DNA of 64,000 nucleotides from Caldifarciminota bacterium (GCA_023129165.1 JAGMCL010000060.1:1-64000), one strand, 5' to 3'; shown: positions 1 through 9,059, counted from the stretch's first letter. Translations and numbers: made by a program. Notes: generated from the letters alone by a model not told the origin.

Positions 1-353
1 GGGAATGTTTAACCACAGAGCACGTCCCGCCTTTGCGGGATCCCGAAGTAAGCGGGACAGAGATCGCTGAGTTAAAAGAAACATCTTAAGTTTGTAGATT
101 CTTGATTCGGTTTTCCCTATTGGTTATTAAAACTAAAGAGAATGGTGTTTTTTATCTACTTCAGTGTTTAGAAAAAATTTGGTTTAAGAGAGAATATGGA
201 GATTTTTAACTGCAGAGCACGTGGAGAACACAGAGGTAACTCTTTGGTGATTTTTGATTTTTTATCTATCATTTTGATGTTTGATTTTTAATATTATATG
301 TGACCTCTGTGGTTGATATTTTAAAATAACATCTCAACTAAGAATGATGGAAA
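1..353. repeat. Intergenic dispersed repeats (aaccacagag type)
   Basis: No gene is visible. Copies of an 'aaccacagagcac' motif sit at about 11-24 and 211-236, and its inverted partner 'cctctgtggtt' at about 304-315. A small palindrome of the gcgggatcccg type lies at 28-57. The same motif family recurs at 9073-9173 and 55421-55735, always outside genes. I see no clear promoter for the operon that starts at 354. Confidence 0.6.
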
Positions 354-830
354 ATGAAAAAAGAAATTAATTTCGTGTTAAATAAAAAAAGGGTCAATAT
401 TACAACAGACCCTCTGAGAAGATTACTCGATGTTTTAAGAGAGGACCTCGGATTAAAAGGTGTAAAAGAAGGTTGTGGAGAGGGAGAGTGTGGTTCATGT
501 GCTGTCATCATAAATAATAGGATTGTTAATTCCTGTATTGTCGCAGTGGGTACAGTAGAGGGTGCGGAAATTATAACAATTGAGGGTTACAGGAAAACAA
601 AACAATACAAACTACTGGAGGATTCCTTTGCTGAAGCAGGTGCAGTTCAATGTGGGTTCTGTACTCCAGGAATTATAATGGCTGCCGAAACACTCTTAAG
701 AATAAATCCTGAACCTGATGAAAATGCGATAAGGGATGCAATCTCAGGTAATTTATGCAGGTGTACTGGCTATAATATGATCGTAGAAGGTATCAAAATT
801 GCCTCACAAAAAGGGAAGGGATTATGGTAA
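354..830 (+). CDS. Xanthine dehydrogenase-type [2Fe-2S] subunit
   Basis: Small iron-sulfur subunit of a molybdenum hydroxylase (xanthine dehydrogenase/CO dehydrogenase family), which passes electrons from the molybdenum site to FAD. The 158-aa length is normal for a free-standing subunit. The N-terminal plant-ferredoxin-type cluster ligands are Cys41, Cys46, Cys49 and Cys61. The C-terminal all-helical domain supplies Cys100, Cys103, Cys135 and Cys137 in the motifs QCGFCTPG and CRCTGY. It is the first gene of a seven-gene operon and overlaps the FAD subunit by 7 bp. The catalytic molybdopterin subunit is not in the window. Both clusters are complete, so the family is certain; the substrate (xanthine or another purine or heterocycle) is inferred from the neighbours. 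Confidence 0.93.
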   Translation: MKKEINFVLNKKRVNITTDPLRRLLDVLREDLGLKGVKEGCGEGECGSCAVIINNRIVNSCIVAVGTVEGAEIITIEGYRKTKQYKLLEDSFAEAGAVQCGFCTPGIIMAAETLLRINPEPDENAIRDAISGNLCRCTGYNMIVEGIKIASQKGKGLW

Positions 831-1669
831 GTGCATACAGACCAGAAAATCTCAAAGAAGCATTGCTCAGGAGAAAAGAATTCAGGGTAATTCCTTTTGC
901 AGGTGGTACTGACCTTATGGTAAAAGGAAGAAGATGGTCCGGGCTTGCTCCTCATTTCAAACTACCTGTTCTTTTTATCGGACACCTTGGTGAGCTCAAG
1001 AATGTGGAATTGGAACAAAACTGCTTGAGAATCGGCTCTTGCTGTACGTTGAGCTATCTTCTTGAAAACGAGAATATGCCTCAGGCAATAAAAATAGCAT
1101 TATGGATGTTCGCCTCTCCTGCAATAAGAAATATCGGAACCATTGGAGGAAATATATGTAATGCCTCCCCTGCAGGCGATACCCTCCCGGTTCTATATGC
1201 TGTGAATGCCTCAGTAGTCCTGAAAAACATGAACGGCATAAGGGAAGTACCAATTGAACAATTTATAAAAGGGGTGGGCAAAACAGTTCTACAGGATGAT
1301 GAACTTTTAAAAGAAATTATTATACCTATAAAGAGTTTTGACATAATTTATTATAGAAAAATAGGCACAAGGAAGGCAAATGCGCTCTCAAAGATTTCTT
1401 TCCTCGGACTTGCCAAAATGAAAAATGGTTTGATTGAGGATATCAGAATTTCTTTTGGAGCTGTTGCTCCAACTGTTGTAGGGTCGAGGGAGATTGAAGA
1501 CAGACTGAAAGGGAAAACAAAAAAAGACATTAAACAGATAATCCCTGAAATTTGTAGTCAATATTCTACTCTATTAAAACCCATAGACGACCAGAGGTCG
1601 AATGCTTATTATAGAAAGACAGTTTCACTCAGGCTATTAAAACATTTCTTAACCACGGAGATATTATGA
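824..1669 (+). CDS. Xanthine dehydrogenase-type FAD-binding subunit
   Basis: FAD subunit of a three-subunit molybdenum hydroxylase (CoxM/XdhB type), which moves electrons from the iron-sulfur subunit to the final acceptor. The two FAD signatures are present: FAGGTDLMV at about residues 25-33 and IRNIGTIGGNICNASPAGD at 101-119. The C-terminal CO-dehydrogenase flavoprotein domain follows, to residue 281. The ATG start at 824 has a GGAAGGG ribosome site and overlaps the upstream gene, so the two are translationally coupled. The length is typical. It needs a large molybdopterin subunit that must be encoded elsewhere. Confidence 0.92.
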   Translation: MVSAYRPENLKEALLRRKEFRVIPFAGGTDLMVKGRRWSGLAPHFKLPVLFIGHLGELKNVELEQNCLRIGSCCTLSYLLENENMPQAIKIALWMFASPAIRNIGTIGGNICNASPAGDTLPVLYAVNASVVLKNMNGIREVPIEQFIKGVGKTVLQDDELLKEIIIPIKSFDIIYYRKIGTRKANALSKISFLGLAKMKNGLIEDIRISFGAVAPTVVGSREIEDRLKGKTKKDIKQIIPEICSQYSTLLKPIDDQRSNAYYRKTVSLRLLKHFLTTEIL

Positions 1670-1699
1670 GAAGAGATTCGGCAACAATCTTTACAGAGC

Positions 1700-2449
1700 T
1701 TGCTTTTTCAATTATCTGATATGGATTTAATTAAAGATTTAATATCAATTGTTTCTTCTTATCCAGTCAAAGAGGTGTTTGTAGGAATATTCCAGACACT
1801 GGTCTGGAGTAGAAACTGTGGTCTTTCAAGCACTTTAAAACAAGAGAGATGTCCCCATGTTGGCGTTAGAGAATCCGGCAGTCTAATTAACAAAAATGTA
1901 AAAGAACTTTCCCAATATCTACTTTCGGATAATCTCCTTGAAGCATCTATCGGAATGGCTGCAATAAATAGTGCTTTATATATTGAAAGAGAAAAATTGG
2001 AAGCACTGAATGCAAAGGATTTGATTCTGGAAAAAGGAAAGGGTAAAATCGTTGGTGTAATAGGAAACTTTCCCTTTCTGGGTAAAATAAAGCATAAGTT
2101 TAATGAACTTTATATTTTTGAAAAATTCCCTGGTGAGGGTGACCTCAAGGAAGAGGAGATTCAAGAATTTCTTCCCCGAGCTGATGTGGTTGCAATAACT
2201 GGGACATCCATCCCCAATCATACCTTTGAAAATATAGTAAAGTATACAAAAAGAGAAAGTTATATTATAGTACTTGGTCCCAGTACTCCGGTTTCACCTT
2301 TACTCTTTGAGTATGGTGTAGATGCAATTTCAGGAATTCTTGTTCAGGATATTCCCTTTATCATTTCTCAGGTTAAGGAACCTACACCCTTTAGGTATCT
2401 GAAGGGTGTGGATTATGTTACTCTTGTGAGGGAGGATTATTTTGCTTGA
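1700..2449 (+). CDS. DUF364/DUF4213 putative metal-chelating Rossmann-like protein
   Basis: Resembles the DUF4213-DUF364 family, which is annotated as putative heavy-metal chelation or cofactor-handling and often lies near molybdenum enzymes. The N-terminal DUF4213-like part contains VKEVFVGIFQTLVWS. The C-terminal Rossmann-like DUF364 part starts near GVIGNFPF and contains ITGTSIPNHTFE and LGPSTPVSP. The start is uncertain: the open frame allows TTG at 1700 or ATG at 1721, neither with a good ribosome site. A better-placed ATG at 1666 (with GGAG upstream, overlapping the previous stop) runs in another frame to a TGA at 1717-1719, so a small frameshift or a coupled upstream ORF is possible. 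It overlaps the next gene by 8 bp. Confidence 0.75.
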   Translation: MLFQLSDMDLIKDLISIVSSYPVKEVFVGIFQTLVWSRNCGLSSTLKQERCPHVGVRESGSLINKNVKELSQYLLSDNLLEASIGMAAINSALYIEREKLEALNAKDLILEKGKGKIVGVIGNFPFLGKIKHKFNELYIFEKFPGEGDLKEEEIQEFLPRADVVAITGTSIPNHTFENIVKYTKRESYIIVLGPSTPVSPLLFEYGVDAISGILVQDIPFIISQVKEPTPFRYLKGVDYVTLVREDYFA

Positions 2450-3269
2450 TATCTATGAAGAAATATTGAAATTAAAAAAGAGCGGTGGAGAAGGAGTTCT
2501 TATTACTGTTGTGGGGAAAGATGGACATGGACCTGCGAGTATCGGAGATAAAATGCTTGTTTTAAACAATGGAAAAAAGAAAGGAACTGTAGGTGGTGGG
2601 GCAATGGAAGAGGAAATTTCGAGAGAGACAAAAGAGATTTTAAAGAAGAGAAAAAATATTCTAAAGAGGTATGTTTTGAGTGAAAATAACTCTATTATGG
2701 ATGCAAAAGATACAGGAATGATCTGTGGTGGGAATATCACCCTCTTTTATGAACATATCTGTCCTTGTGCCAGAATATACATCTTTGGGGCAGGTCATAT
2801 TGGAAAGGCACTTGCTTATCACCTAAAGAATTTAGATTATTATATAACACTGATTGATAACAGAGAGAATGCACTCAGAAACTACGAAGGTTCCCATAAG
2901 ACCATAACTGGAAATTACACAGACATACTTAAGGGTGAATATATTCCTCAAGGCAGCTTTTTCATTGTTACAACCTATTCTCACGAACTTGATTATGTTG
3001 TTTTAAAAAGGATATATGAAGCCAAATGGAAACCGAAATATATCGGGCTCGTTGCCTCACAAAGAAAGGGGGAAACAATATTAAAAAAACTGCTTAATAA
3101 CATCGGAAAAGATATAGACTTAAGTATTTTATATACGCCAGTCGGTCTTGATATTGGTGGAACAACTCCTGATGAGATTGCAATCTCTATTATATCTGAA
3201 ATTCAGTCACTGCGTTATGGTAAAAAGATTCATAAACATTTGGGGAAAAAATGGTCTGTCTTATCATAG
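2442..3269 (+). CDS. XdhC/CoxI family molybdenum-cofactor maturation protein
   Basis: XdhC-type proteins bind the molybdenum cofactor, help its sulfuration and insert it into xanthine dehydrogenase. The N-terminal XdhC/CoxI domain (about residues 8-85) contains GHGPASIGDKM and GTVGGGAMEEEI. MICGG (Cys95) lies just before the linker. The C-terminal Rossmann domain carries IFGAGHIGKAL at about 114-124 and ends with a PVGLDIGGTTPDEIAISI segment. The start is TTG at 2442 with a GGGAGG site 8 nt upstream, inside the end of the DUF364 gene. Its presence between hydroxylase subunits supports assembly of an active molybdoenzyme whose large subunit is missing here. Confidence 0.9.
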   Translation: MLDIYEEILKLKKSGGEGVLITVVGKDGHGPASIGDKMLVLNNGKKKGTVGGGAMEEEISRETKEILKKRKNILKRYVLSENNSIMDAKDTGMICGGNITLFYEHICPCARIYIFGAGHIGKALAYHLKNLDYYITLIDNRENALRNYEGSHKTITGNYTDILKGEYIPQGSFFIVTTYSHELDYVVLKRIYEAKWKPKYIGLVASQRKGETILKKLLNNIGKDIDLSILYTPVGLDIGGTTPDEIAISIISEIQSLRYGKKIHKHLGKKWSVLS

Positions 3270-3754
3270 GAGAAATTAATCAGGGAAAGACCCAAAAAAT
3301 ACTCTCAGTATACAATAGAAAAAAACAGGGTGATGGGTTTATAACAAGAAAATTATTCAAGAATAATACCTTTATAGGATATGAAATTGTGAGATTATCG
3401 ACAGAAAAATCAGTTCCCTTTGCATACATGAGAGATTACGCACCCTCTGAATGGGATGAGATTTATAAATATGGTCCTTACACCTTTTCAAGGAAAGCAT
3501 TTACCTTCGCAGAAAATATAGTTGATGAAATAATAAAAAAAAGAATTAACCCCATCTTTATTGATGAAGTTGGACCACTTGAACTTCAAGGAAAGGGATT
3601 TTTCAGGACTCTAAAAGAAGTCTTAAACACCGAAAAAGATATATACATAACTGTGAGAGACCATTGTGTTGATGAAGTTATTAAAAAATTTAATATTAGA
3701 AAATATGATGTAATAAAATTAAAAAATTCCAACAAAGGAGAAATTCGTGATTAA
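3251..3754 (+). CDS. THEP1-like nucleoside-triphosphatase
   Basis: Small P-loop NTPase of the THEP1/NTPase_1 family (167 aa). Walker A is GEINQGKT at residues 7-14 and Walker B is PIFIDEVGPLEL at about 101-112; the EVGPLEL form is characteristic of this family. The biological substrate is unknown. In clusters for molybdenum hydroxylases such NTPases are thought to serve cofactor handling, which is inference. The ATG at 3251 lies inside the 3' end of xdhC and the stop overlaps the next gene by 8 bp, so it is firmly part of the operon. Confidence 0.82.
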   Translation: MVCLIIGEINQGKTQKILSVYNRKKQGDGFITRKLFKNNTFIGYEIVRLSTEKSVPFAYMRDYAPSEWDEIYKYGPYTFSRKAFTFAENIVDEIIKKRINPIFIDEVGPLELQGKGFFRTLKEVLNTEKDIYITVRDHCVDEVIKKFNIRKYDVIKLKNSNKGEIRD

Positions 3755-5207
3755 TCTTACAATTAACAAAGAGCAACTTGAAAGGACTGTTAAAAGATGC
3801 AGAGATAGGGGTATTATAGTTCCAACCTTTGAACAGATGAAGAATCCCTCATTTATACCGGAGAATATAAAAGGAGAACTGAAAAGCATAGGATTATGGG
3901 ATGTCCATCCAAGAAATCTTTTCAGAATTACATGGAAAAATGAACCCAAACCAGATGGTGGTGGATATGGCGGAGTTAATTACATGATACTACCCTCTGA
4001 ACTAACTGGTGTAAAGCCGAAAATAATCGCCCTTGTAGGTAAGTGGTTCCCCACAGGCTCACATAAGGTTGGGGCTACCTTTGGATGTATTGCACCCAAC
4101 CTGATTACAGGTCAATTTGACCCCACAAGACAAAAGGCTGTATGGCCATCAACCGGGAATTATTGTCGGGGAGGCGCATATGTTGCTTCGCTCCTTTCCT
4201 GTGAATCCATCGCAATTCTTCCTGAGGAGATGTCAAAGGAAAGATTTGAATGGCTTGCATCAATCGCAGGAGAGGTTATTGCAACTCCAGGATGTGAAAG
4301 TAATGTTAAAGAGATATTCGATAAATGCTGGGAACTCAGAAAAACAAGGGATGACCTTGTCATTTTCAACCAGTTTGATGAGTTCGGAAATCATCTCTGG
4401 CATTACGTAGTAACAGGAAGTGCCATGGAAGAGGCGTTGAACAAGGAAATGGGAGAAGATGATAACTATGCAGGGGTTGTCCTTTCTTCTGGTTCTTCGG
4501 GAACACTTGGAAGCGGGGACTATCTAAAAGGTATTTATCCAGCATCCAGAATTGCCGTCGGAGAAGCACTTCAGTGCCCAACACTTCTAATAAATGGTTA
4601 TGGTGGTCATAGAATTGAGGGAATAGGGGATAAACATGTTCCCTGGATTCATAATGTCAGGAACACAGATATGGTGATAGCAGTGGATGATGAACATTCT
4701 ATGAGACTTTTAAGGCTATTCAACGAACCTGTTGGTAAAAGATATCTTAGAGAGCAGGGAATCCTTGAAGATATAACAGAAAATCTCAATCTTCTCGGTA
4801 TCTCTTCAATTGGTAATATGATTGCTGCAATAAAATTCGCTAAATATTATGAGCTTACAGATAAAGATGTAATTCTTACAGTTTTCACCGATTCTATGGA
4901 ACTTTATGATTCGAGGCTCGAGGAGCTGAATGAAAAAAAAGGGATATATAAAAAAACTGATGCAATAAGAGATTTTGAACTCCTGATGAATCTTGGTATA
5001 GATTATGTTTTAGAACTTTCACATTATGATAAAAAAAGAATCCATAATCTTAAGTATTATACCTGGGTCGAACAGCAAGGCAGGAATATGGAGGAATTAA
5101 ATAAACAGTGGTACAACCACACGGAATATTGGGCTGAATTTCACAATCAGGTTCCTAAAATAGACAAATTAATAAACGAATTTAATGAAAGAGTAGGGTT
5201 GATATAA
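3747..5207 (+). CDS. PLP-dependent fold-type II enzyme (lyase/synthase-like)
   Basis: Fold-type II pyridoxal-phosphate protein of 486 aa, longer than ordinary cysteine synthase or threonine synthase. The expected Schiff-base lysine is Lys107 in FPTGSHKVGATF. The phosphate-binding glycine/serine loop is likely SSGSSGTLGSG. The N-terminal extension (about 1-75) and the segment WPSTGNYCRGGAYVASLL match a distinct long subfamily usually annotated only as 'PLP-dependent protein beta subunit'. Start is GTG at 3747 with AAAGGAG upstream. Its place between the NTPase and 8-oxoguanine deaminase suggests a step in purine or amino-acid nitrogen breakdown, comparable with the ygeX position in enterobacterial purine clusters. 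The reaction is unknown. Confidence 0.8.
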   Translation: MINLTINKEQLERTVKRCRDRGIIVPTFEQMKNPSFIPENIKGELKSIGLWDVHPRNLFRITWKNEPKPDGGGYGGVNYMILPSELTGVKPKIIALVGKWFPTGSHKVGATFGCIAPNLITGQFDPTRQKAVWPSTGNYCRGGAYVASLLSCESIAILPEEMSKERFEWLASIAGEVIATPGCESNVKEIFDKCWELRKTRDDLVIFNQFDEFGNHLWHYVVTGSAMEEALNKEMGEDDNYAGVVLSSGSSGTLGSGDYLKGIYPASRIAVGEALQCPTLLINGYGGHRIEGIGDKHVPWIHNVRNTDMVIAVDDEHSMRLLRLFNEPVGKRYLREQGILEDITENLNLLGISSIGNMIAAIKFAKYYELTDKDVILTVFTDSMELYDSRLEELNEKKGIYKKTDAIRDFELLMNLGIDYVLELSHYDKKRIHNLKYYTWVEQQGRNMEELNKQWYNHTEYWAEFHNQVPKIDKLINEFNERVGLI

Positions 5208-6583
5208 TGATACTGCTTAAAAATTGTTTTTACATTGCTACTTTTAATAACAAGTACGATGAACTAAAAAACCATGACATCCTTATTGAGGACAATATTA
5301 TAAAAAAAATTTCACCCTCAATACAGTTGTCCTCACAGGAATTAGAAAACACAGATGTGATAGACTGCTCCCACTTCCTTGTAATACCTGGAATGGTTAA
5401 CACCCACCATCATCTCTACCAAACCGTTACAAGAAATCTTCCAGTAGCTCAGAATACAAAACTATTTGACTGGCTTGCTTATCTGTATCCCATATGGGGA
5501 TGTATGGATGAGGAGGCAATTTACTATTCCACGCTTTTAGGAAGCGCTGAACTATTGAAAACAGGTGCCACCACAACAACAGACCAGATGTATTTGTATC
5601 CTTATGACTTCAAAGGTGACTTGATGGAAATTCAGTTTGAAGCAGCTACAAGAGTCGGGATACGTTTTTCTCCTGCAAGGGGTTCTATGACAAGAGGTAA
5701 AAGCAATGGGGGGCTTCCCCCAGATCATTTAGTTCAGAGCACCGAAGAGGTGATTAAAGATATGGTAAGGGTAATTGAAAAATTTCATAACCCTAAACCA
5801 CTGGCAATGAAGAAGATTGTTCTTGCGCCCTGCAGCCCATTTTCTGTTGATAAAGAGGTAATGCTTGAAACGGCTCGGATTGGAAGGAAATACAATGTAG
5901 TAATTCATACCCATCTTGCAGAAACTGAGGATGAAGAGAGATACTGCCTTGAAAAATATGGAAAGAGACCTCTTGCTCTCATGGAAGAATGGAGGTGGCT
6001 GGGAGATGATGTGTATTTTGCCCATGGAATATGGTTTAAAAATGATGAGCTTAAAGTCCTGAAAGATTCAAATACAGGTATCGCACATTGTCCAACCTCC
6101 AACATGAGATTGGGTTCTGGCATTGCTAAAGTAAAGCAGATGTTAAGTATGGGAATCCGGGTGGGACTTGGAGTGGATGGTTCTGCCTCTAACGATTCAT
6201 CTGACATGCTTGGAGAGGTAAGGAATGCAATGCTCCTTCAGAGGGTGCAATATGGCCCAGATGCATTAACTGCAAGACAGGCACTCAATATGGCAACAAG
6301 AAACGGTGCAGACTTGTTGAAATTAGATGGACTGGGAAAGATAGAGCAGGATATGGGTGCAGACCTTGCCCTTTATGATATGTTCAAACTTCAATATGCA
6401 GGTGCAATTGAAGACCCACTCGCTGCAATCGTCTTTTCTGGTTATAACCACGAAACGGCATATACAATCGTGAATGGAAAGGTTGTTGTCAGGAATGGTA
6501 AACTTGTGTGTTATGATGAAGAGGAGATTGTAGTTAAGGCGAATGAGATAACAAAAAGAATCGTAAATAATTCGAAAACATAA
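5207..6583 (+). CDS. 8-oxoguanine deaminase (amidohydrolase)
   Basis: Zinc-dependent amidohydrolase, most like 8-oxoguanine deaminase (EC 3.5.4.32), which converts 8-oxoguanine to urate and ammonia. Metal ligands: His67 and His69 in NTHHHLYQT, His234 in HTHLAETEDE, His273 in FAHGIWF and Asp324 in GVDGSASNDSS. The last motif plus EVRNAMLLQRVQYG is typical of this subgroup rather than of guanine deaminase or SsnA. The length of 458 aa fits. It starts at an ATG sharing one base with the upstream TAA, so it closes the operon. With a xanthine-dehydrogenase-type enzyme it would feed oxidised purines into purine catabolism. Confidence 0.87.
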   Translation: MILLKNCFYIATFNNKYDELKNHDILIEDNIIKKISPSIQLSSQELENTDVIDCSHFLVIPGMVNTHHHLYQTVTRNLPVAQNTKLFDWLAYLYPIWGCMDEEAIYYSTLLGSAELLKTGATTTTDQMYLYPYDFKGDLMEIQFEAATRVGIRFSPARGSMTRGKSNGGLPPDHLVQSTEEVIKDMVRVIEKFHNPKPLAMKKIVLAPCSPFSVDKEVMLETARIGRKYNVVIHTHLAETEDEERYCLEKYGKRPLALMEEWRWLGDDVYFAHGIWFKNDELKVLKDSNTGIAHCPTSNMRLGSGIAKVKQMLSMGIRVGLGVDGSASNDSSDMLGEVRNAMLLQRVQYGPDALTARQALNMATRNGADLLKLDGLGKIEQDMGADLALYDMFKLQYAGAIEDPLAAIVFSGYNHETAYTIVNGKVVVRNGKLVCYDEEEIVVKANEITKRIVNNSKT

Positions 6584-6655
6584 ATCAAGTTTAGTTGAAA
6601 AATTATATATACAACGAGGAACAAAAAAAGGAATAAGCTAATGGGAATTTTTTTC

Positions 6656-6685
6656 TTGACAAATCGCCCTTTTTGGGTGTATTAT
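6656..6685 (+). promoter_or_regulatory. Promoter for the 6717/6792 transcript
   Basis: TTGACA at 6656-6661, an 18-bp spacer and TATTAT at 6680-6685. It lies about 70 bp after the purine operon and drives the leader ORF at 6717 and the secreted protein gene at 6792. Confidence 0.65.
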
Positions 6686-6716
6686 TATATAGATATTATA
6701 CAAGGAGGTACTAGAT

Positions 6717-6779
6717 ATGGTTTTATTAGAAGGGCAGCTTTTTATGTATAAAAGTATGCAGATTTTTTACACTCTTTAA
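6717..6779 (+). CDS. 20-codon leader ORF
   Basis: A short ORF (MVLLEGQLFMYKSMQIFYTL) that directly precedes the secreted protein gene. It has a near-perfect ribosome site, AAGGAGGT, 7 nt before ATG. Its TAA ends 12 nt before the next ATG, which has its own AAGGAG site. The composition shows no repeated residue that would mark a classic attenuator. It could be a translated leader, a small protein or chance. The strong Shine-Dalgarno sequence is the only support. Confidence 0.4.
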   Translation: MVLLEGQLFMYKSMQIFYTL

Positions 6780-6791
6780 CAAGGAGACATC

Positions 6792-9059
6792 ATGAAGTTA
6801 TTTGTAGTCCTTTTATGTCTCTCTATTATAAGCGGCTCAGTCCAGGGAAGGAATATCACAACGCTTGAGGGTAAAGAGATGAGATGCGTTAGGGACGAAT
6901 CTGTTGCACCCTCCTTTGAAAGAAGGGAAGTAGTCTCTATTACTAAGCTAATGTTAGGTTACGAGCTAAAAGACAGTATAGATTGGATTTATTCAGATTC
7001 CCTCTTCTTACATTGCGTAATTCCATCAGGTGGAAGAGCCATCTTCGCTATAGATACAGGAACTGATACCATTGAAATAGTTGAAGTACATGAATCCCTA
7101 CCAGATTCAATATTGGATGCAATAGATTATGCACCTTTGTGGTTAAGAGACGACCTTGTTGACAACTTCGCAAAACTTCCTGCTGACACTCAGGGTATCT
7201 ATGCAAATATCATCTTGAATGCTCCAGCAGCCTGGGTGGATGAGGTTGCATATCAAGTAGCACATGTTGGTCCTGAGATTCTCTCTGACACCTCCTTTGC
7301 CCCCGAACTTGTGACTGTTAATGCTGAGTATCTTTACAAAAACGATTCCCTCCTGCGTTATGTTGATATTATTGATTATGGAGCACCAGGCGATGATAAT
7401 TACTACTCGACAGTAAGATACAGAGCACTTGAGAATGGGGATACTATTTATTATGAATTACCCCCTGGATATTATTATATGTACATTGTCCACCCTGAGG
7501 TATCTGATGAATCGCCAAGGATGGATTCCTATGTCTATAACAGGTTCTGGAGGGATTACCTCTTCTATGCCGCTGATTCTGGCTATCCTGTTCTATCTGA
7601 GAAACTCACGGGAGTTAAAATTATATGGGATGTTACTGATACAGCTCAGGTCTATCCTGCTGGAAGACCCTTTGATTCTACATGTTGTGCCCTTGACATC
7701 ATTGGTAATTGGGGTTCTGAGACTGTTCCACAGGCAGCAATGGGTAATAGACCCATTCAACCAAATGTAATAGCCCATGAGCACAATGGAAACTGCGGTG
7801 AGACTCAGGATGTTCTTCAGGCATCAGCAAGAGCCGCTCTTATTCCTGCTGTCGCCACTATGAATATTGCAGAAGACCATGTATGGTGCGAGTTCTATTA
7901 CAAAGGATGGCATGAATACCAGATTGACCTGGGACATGGAGTAACCCATATCAACGATTTTAGAACCAGTTATGACAGGGATATGACAGGAAGTCCTGGT
8001 GGTAAGGAGATCTCCTCTGTATGGAATTGGAGGTCGGATGGATTTGCCTGGACAGTTAGTGAAAAATATTCAAAATCATGTTCCCTTATAGTGCATGTTT
8101 ATGACCTCAATGGACACCCTGTTGATGGTGCCAGACTTTTGATCTATGCAGATAGCTCACCCTGGGGTGGAGGACTAACCACCTGGGGATTTACAGATGC
8201 TAATGGAAGGTGTGATTTTAGCCTTGGAAACAGGAGGGATTTCTACATACATATCTCCTCATCAATTGGTGATTATCCAGAGGGAGCAGATGAGATTGTA
8301 CAAATTATTTCTGGTTCACAGGATGGTGCTTCCTATTATAAGACCTTTTATCTCCCTGGTTCCATTCAATCTCCAGATGTGAGACTCATCACCCCTTCTG
8401 GTAGTGAATATGCCCGCAAACTCGACATCGGTATAAATGCTCCTTCTCTATTCGAACATGGTTATGCACGAGCCCGCAGAAAGACCCTGGACCCTGCACC
8501 TTTTTACCATACATACTCAGATAAAAAAACTCCTGGAAATATCGACTTCTTCGTCTGTGATGAGACAAATTACCTGAGCTACCTTGCAGGTGATGAATTT
8601 GAATCACCTGTAATAGGAGAAAATATCACTGATGAAGATATTTCATTTATTACACCTCAACTTGGTAGGTGGTATCTTGCAGTATCAAACGAGGATAAAA
8701 TTACAACTTCTAAAAGTATAAATATCTCACTCAGACTCTATAAGAACCCGGAATTCGGCATAGCTGAAGAGGAGCTCGCCTTTGGTTTCAACTTGAAGAG
8801 TATAGCACCAAATCCGTTTATGAAATCCACAACCATAAAATACGAAATCCCCTCTACATTAAAAACCAATATAGGTGTCTATGATATCTCAGGCAGACTG
8901 ATAAAAACCCTTATTAATGTATCTCAGAAACCAGGAAATTACACAGTCACCTGGGATTGCAAGGACGTGAAAGGTAGAATGGTGCCATCGGGTATCTACT
9001 TTGCAAGGCTTATGGCAGAGGGGTATAAGTCAACAAAGCGAATGGTGCTAATGAAATAA
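6792..9059 (+). CDS. Secreted transglutaminase-like protein with T9SS sorting domain
   Basis: Exported protein of 755 aa with signal peptide at residues 1-19 (MKLFVVLLCLSIISGSVQG). A transglutaminase-like cysteine-protease core is visible from the ordered triad Cys335 (NCGETQ), His363 (EDHVWCEF) and Asp379 (YQIDLG). Next comes an Ig/carboxypeptidase-regulatory-like region around LIVHVYDLNGHPVDGARLLI. The last about 80 residues form a FlgD-like T9SS sorting domain (IAPNPFMKSTTIKYEI, GVYDISGRLIKTL, SGIYFARL, KRMVLMK). It probably acts on proteins or peptidoglycan at the cell surface or in the medium; the substrate is unknown. Start has AAGGAG upstream. Confidence 0.82.
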   Translation: MKLFVVLLCLSIISGSVQGRNITTLEGKEMRCVRDESVAPSFERREVVSITKLMLGYELKDSIDWIYSDSLFLHCVIPSGGRAIFAIDTGTDTIEIVEVHESLPDSILDAIDYAPLWLRDDLVDNFAKLPADTQGIYANIILNAPAAWVDEVAYQVAHVGPEILSDTSFAPELVTVNAEYLYKNDSLLRYVDIIDYGAPGDDNYYSTVRYRALENGDTIYYELPPGYYYMYIVHPEVSDESPRMDSYVYNRFWRDYLFYAADSGYPVLSEKLTGVKIIWDVTDTAQVYPAGRPFDSTCCALDIIGNWGSETVPQAAMGNRPIQPNVIAHEHNGNCGETQDVLQASARAALIPAVATMNIAEDHVWCEFYYKGWHEYQIDLGHGVTHINDFRTSYDRDMTGSPGGKEISSVWNWRSDGFAWTVSEKYSKSCSLIVHVYDLNGHPVDGARLLIYADSSPWGGGLTTWGFTDANGRCDFSLGNRRDFYIHISSSIGDYPEGADEIVQIISGSQDGASYYKTFYLPGSIQSPDVRLITPSGSEYARKLDIGINAPSLFEHGYARARRKTLDPAPFYHTYSDKKTPGNIDFFVCDETNYLSYLAGDEFESPVIGENITDEDISFITPQLGRWYLAVSNEDKITTSKSINISLRLYKNPEFGIAEEELAFGFNLKSIAPNPFMKSTTIKYEIPSTLKTNIGVYDISGRLIKTLINVSQKPGNYTVTWDCKDVKGRMVPSGIYFARLMAEGYKSTKRMVLMK

